Part shown: positions 61,532 to 64,000 of the stretch, in pieces
How positions within the stretch are numbered: the first letter of the stretch is position 1
Layout of the letters: the number at the start of each line of letters is the position of its first letter
NCBI RefSeq assembly: GCF_016522075.1
Contig: NZ_JAEHFW010000003.1
Coordinates: 186,001 to 250,000 of the forward strand
DNA from: Mucilaginibacter segetis
Lineage (GTDB): Bacteria > Bacteroidota > Bacteroidia > Sphingobacteriales > Sphingobacteriaceae
Direction of reading: 5' to 3'
Length of the DNA: 64,000 nt
The notes under the pieces: generated by a model
The model's database searches: none
The model's input: the letters and a program-made list of their open reading frames with translations, nothing else
Told to the model about the DNA's origin: nothing
Translations under genes and position numbers: made by a program

Positions 61532-62932
61532 TTAATTATCCGTTAGCGGGAAACACACCGTAAATACCGTATTCCCCGGTTCTGACGTTACCCTAACCGT
61601 TCCGTTATGCTGGCGTATTATCCTGGTAACAACATCAAGCCCCAGTCCTGTTCCTTTGCCCATATCCTTTGTGGTAAAAAACGGATCAAATATTTTTGAT
61701 TGTATATCCGCAGGGATACCCGGGCCGTTATCTTTAATGTAAACACAAACAAATTCACCATCCAGCCGGGTAGTAATTTCCAAGATGCCCTTACCATTTG
61801 TTTCCATGGCATCCATGGCATTATCAATAATATTGGTCCATACCTGGTTCATTTCACCCGCCAATGCCTTTACTTCAGGCAGGGTAAGGTCAAACTCCTC
61901 TTTTATAGTAATGCTGTTCTTTTTTAACTTATAATTGAGCATAGTAAGGCTGTTGCGTATACCGGCATGTATATCCAGTAATTGTTTATCTGTAGCCTTA
62001 TCCATATGGGTAAAGGTTTTAACAGAGCTTACCAGTTCCGATATCTGATGCGACGATTGGGTAATATCTGCTACCAATTTTTCGGCAAGCAGATAATTGT
62101 TCATCCATTTAAGTACCACGTTTAACTGTGGGGCGGGCGTGCAACTGCTTAAATGCTCCATATCCGCGGGGGTAAAGCCGAAACCCGCAAAATTCTCAGC
62201 CATATCCAACTCGCTGATATCGTGGTCAAGCAGCCAGTCGGTAAGTTCGTCTTCCCGGTCGGCCATTTGCAGCATACTTAAAACCGGCTGATTAGTATCA
62301 GTAAGTTTATGTTGCAAAATATGGTGTATCCTGTCAATTTTTTCGGGAAGAATGTTAAGCCCGGCTGTGGCTTTAAACATATCGGGCATACGTTGTATCC
62401 TGTCTTTTAAAGCCGAGGCGCCCCGGTTAATGGCCGCCGCAGGGTTATTCAGTTCATGTGCCAGCCCGGCAGATAGCTTACCCAGGGCAAACATTTTTTC
62501 GTTTTGTTGTTGCAGGGAGGTAAAATCGCGTACGCGGCTGGTCATAATATGCACTAATGCTTCCGTAAGCTCATAATGTAATTTTATTCCGGCGTTTACT
62601 TTATCGGCAGCGCACTTAAATATCCTTGCTTTTTTTACACATTCGCCATAGCCAATAGCCTTGTTGGCCCTTGAAAAAGGAAGATAGCCGGATATGCCAT
62701 CCTTATCCACAACGGTTATCTCGCGCAATTTGCCGTTTTGTACAGCGCACATGCGTATTCGTCCTTCCAAAATAATAAAGGTATTATTAATCGGGTCGCC
62801 GGTGTTAAAAAGCCTTTCGCCTTCTTCCAGTTCAATTACAACACCTTCATTAATAAACCATTGTAACTGATCAATAGGTACATCTTTCAGAGCAGGTATG
62901 GCCTTTAGTTGTTGGGGCGTTAGGTTATTCAT
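61532..62932 (-). CDS. cNMP-binding-domain histidine kinase
   Basis: 466 residues from the ATG at 62930-62932; the frame could extend to 63019, but this would include the promoter. A cyclic-nucleotide-binding-like roll occupies residues ~10-125 (ELEEGERLFNTGDPINNTFI). A helical region leads to an H-box LAHELNNPAAAINRGA (His near residue 160), and then an ATPase with EMNQVWTNIIDNAMDAM, IKDNGPGIPADI and TTKDMGKGTGLGLDVV. There are no membrane helices, so it is cytoplasmic. The receiver fusion follows directly, the likely phosphate acceptor. Confidence 0.9.
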   Translation of the reverse strand: MNNLTPQQLKAIPALKDVPIDQLQWFINEGVVIELEEGERLFNTGDPINNTFIILEGRIRMCAVQNGKLREITVVDKDGISGYLPFSRANKAIGYGECVKKARIFKCAADKVNAGIKLHYELTEALVHIMTSRVRDFTSLQQQNEKMFALGKLSAGLAHELNNPAAAINRGASALKDRIQRMPDMFKATAGLNILPEKIDRIHHILQHKLTDTNQPVLSMLQMADREDELTDWLLDHDISELDMAENFAGFGFTPADMEHLSSCTPAPQLNVVLKWMNNYLLAEKLVADITQSSHQISELVSSVKTFTHMDKATDKQLLDIHAGIRNSLTMLNYKLKKNSITIKEEFDLTLPEVKALAGEMNQVWTNIIDNAMDAMETNGKGILEITTRLDGEFVCVYIKDNGPGIPADIQSKIFDPFFTTKDMGKGTGLGLDVVTRIIRQHNGTVRVTSEPGNTVFTVCFPLTDN

Positions 62933-62974
62933 TTTTAAGGCAAATAAGCAGGCGCATCCATTGGGCCGCCGTAT

Positions 62975-63006
62975 CAAATATAGAGTATTGTTAAAGCTAT
63001 AACAAA
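62975..63006 (-). promoter_or_regulatory. Promoter of the cNMP kinase operon (TTTG-N20-TATATTTG)
   Basis: On the minus strand TTTG (63003-63006) and TATATTTG (62975-62982) are exact -33 and -7 matches with a 20-base spacer. The leader of about 35 bases supports the ATG at 62932. The divergent LOV kinase gene starts at 63026, so its own promoter overlaps this region. Confidence 0.7.
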
Positions 63007-63025
63007 GTGAACAAAACAATTTGGC

Positions 63026-64000
63026 ATGAAAATTATTTTATATCTTAAAAAAAATTTTAGTACAACATTGGACAATTTTAATAAAGGCGAATTCTCATTT
63101 TCGGAAGGGACTATAGAACAAGACCTTAATCTTTTAGTTAGGGCGCTAAACGCCTCAATTTCAGGCATTATTTTAACTGATAACCGCCAGCCGGACAATC
63201 CTATTATTTACTGTAACAGTGCATTTGAAAAAATATCGGGCTACAAACGCCGTGATATTATAGGACATAATTGTCGGTTTTTGCAGAAAGATGACCGTAA
63301 CCAAAGGCAACGTTTGCAACTAAGGGAAGCCATTGAAAAGGGAATTTCTTGTGTGGTGGAGATACGTAATTATAAAAAGGACGGTACGCTTTTCTGGAAT
63401 GAATTGTATATGTCGCCCATAAAGGATGAAAAAGGCAATGTCAACTATTTTATTGGTGTACAGAACGATATTACACGCAGAAAAAAAGCTGAACTGGAGC
63501 TGCGCAGTAATAACGAATTAATGGAAAGGCGTATAGAAGAACGTACGCAAAGCCTTAAAGAGAGTGAAGACTACCTGGCCAGTATTGTGCAAACTGTTCG
63601 CGAAAGCCTTATTGTACTGGATAAAGATTTTAGAGTATTAAGTGTAAATGAACATTTTTTAAAGGTTTTTAAAGTTAATAAGGAAGAAACCGAAGGTAAA
63701 ATGCTTTACGACCTGGGTAACCGCCAATGGGATATTCCTTTATTAAGGGAACTGCTCGAAAATATATTGCCTACCAATAATCCGGTTGAGGAGTTTGAGG
63801 TTGAGCATGATTTCCCACATATAGGCAAAAAATTAATGTTGCTGAATGCCCATCGGATAGAGCTTGAAGGGCAGTTTAAAGACCGTATATTGTTAGCTAT
63901 TGAAGATATTACCGACAGGCGCGAAATAGAAAGACGTAAGGATGATTTTCTGTCGATTGCCAGTCACGAACTGAAAACACCGCTTACTACCATAAAAGGG
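63026..64000 (+). CDS. LOV-PAS sensor histidine kinase (cut by the window end)
   Basis: 325 residues visible. Residues ~35-145 are a LOV domain: the FMN-adduct motif GHNCRFLQ with Cys83, then KDGTLFWNELYMSP and FIGVQNDIT (the conserved Asn and Gln). A coiled coil follows (ELELRSNNELMERRIEERTQ), then a second PAS (LASIVQTVRESLIVLDKDFR ... LGNRQWDIPLLRELLENILP), then the dimerisation H-box SHELKTPLT near residue 320. The ATPase lies beyond the window. The set predicts a blue-light-sensing kinase. It is divergent from the cNMP kinase operon. Confidence 0.9.
   Translation, partial: MKIILYLKKNFSTTLDNFNKGEFSFSEGTIEQDLNLLVRALNASISGIILTDNRQPDNPIIYCNSAFEKISGYKRRDIIGHNCRFLQKDDRNQRQRLQLREAIEKGISCVVEIRNYKKDGTLFWNELYMSPIKDEKGNVNYFIGVQNDITRRKKAELELRSNNELMERRIEERTQSLKESEDYLASIVQTVRESLIVLDKDFRVLSVNEHFLKVFKVNKEETEGKMLYDLGNRQWDIPLLRELLENILPTNNPVEEFEVEHDFPHIGKKLMLLNAHRIELEGQFKDRILLAIEDITDRREIERRKDDFLSIASHELKTPLTTIKG

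Noticed and set aside
62933-63019. An N-terminal extension of the cNMP kinase
   Set aside because: It covers the -33/-7 promoter and has a Cys-rich sequence unlike the family.
56487-64000. A genomic island for the signalling and copper genes
   Set aside because: No tRNA, integrase, direct repeats or clear change in composition mark any border.

Overview
The window is a 64 kb piece of a Bacteroidota chromosome, most likely from the Sphingobacteriaceae and perhaps Mucilaginibacter or a close relative (inference). The signs are TonB-dependent receptors of the outer-membrane beta-barrel family, a Porin_10-type protein, many DUF families typical of the phylum, exact TAnnTTTG -7 promoter boxes ahead of many genes, and short hairpin terminators. 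I see no rRNA, tRNA, CRISPR array, insertion sequence or prophage. Genes are dense and on both strands, and most of the window is core genome.

Layout. 1-9.8 kb: UbiA-type prenyltransferase, engB, a VOC protein, a class A beta-lactamase-like hydrolase, lpxK-purine nucleoside phosphorylase-porin (overlapping genes), a secreted protein of unknown function, a cyclophilin and a DUF5606 protein. 9.8-19.4 kb: Dabb protein, CDF metal exporter, rlmH, a membrane-anchored MutS-like ATPase, a TonB-family receptor and leuS. 19.5-29.7 kb: small DUF1634 and KTSC proteins, a double-glycine Cys-rich peptide with its own promoter and terminator, a second TonB-family receptor, an alpha/beta hydrolase, DinB, a DUF885 peptidase-like lipoprotein, an FtsB-like protein, an RhlE-type helicase and lspA. 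29.8-45 kb: a DUF4844-like lipoprotein, eno, an ABC exporter with a DUF2490 protein, a Crp-type regulator followed by a quinone-oxidoreductase-like gene, carA, a frameshifted DUF6326 gene, panB, an RluA-type synthase and two dehydrogenases. 45-56 kb: purN, purH, the cell-shape operon mreB-mreC-mreD-mrdA-rodA and tdk. 56-64 kb: a signalling and copper region with a stand-alone receiver, a small His/Cys/Met protein, a multicopper oxidase fused to a CopB-like barrel, a cNMP-binding histidine kinase in an operon with a receiver/flavoprotein fusion, and a divergent LOV-domain histidine kinase cut by the window end.

How the genes work together. The clearest functional unit is the mre/rod operon, with four-gene translational coupling downstream of mreB. 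The most unusual unit is 56.5-64 kb. There a kinase with a cyclic-nucleotide-type sensor lies 29 bases from a receiver fused to a thioredoxin-reductase fold that has lost both cysteine pairs, and a photoreceptor-type (LOV) kinase starts divergently 93 bp away. That suggests redox and blue-light signalling next to copper handling (inference).

Other points of interest. leuS carries two unusual in-frame segments: a short palindromic repeat that also occurs between genes, and an AT-rich stretch just before KMSKS. Four small genes shorter than usual gene-calling limits, or frame-split, were found by direct translation. Several start codons were corrected, for example lpxK, lspA, the multicopper oxidase and the cNMP kinase.
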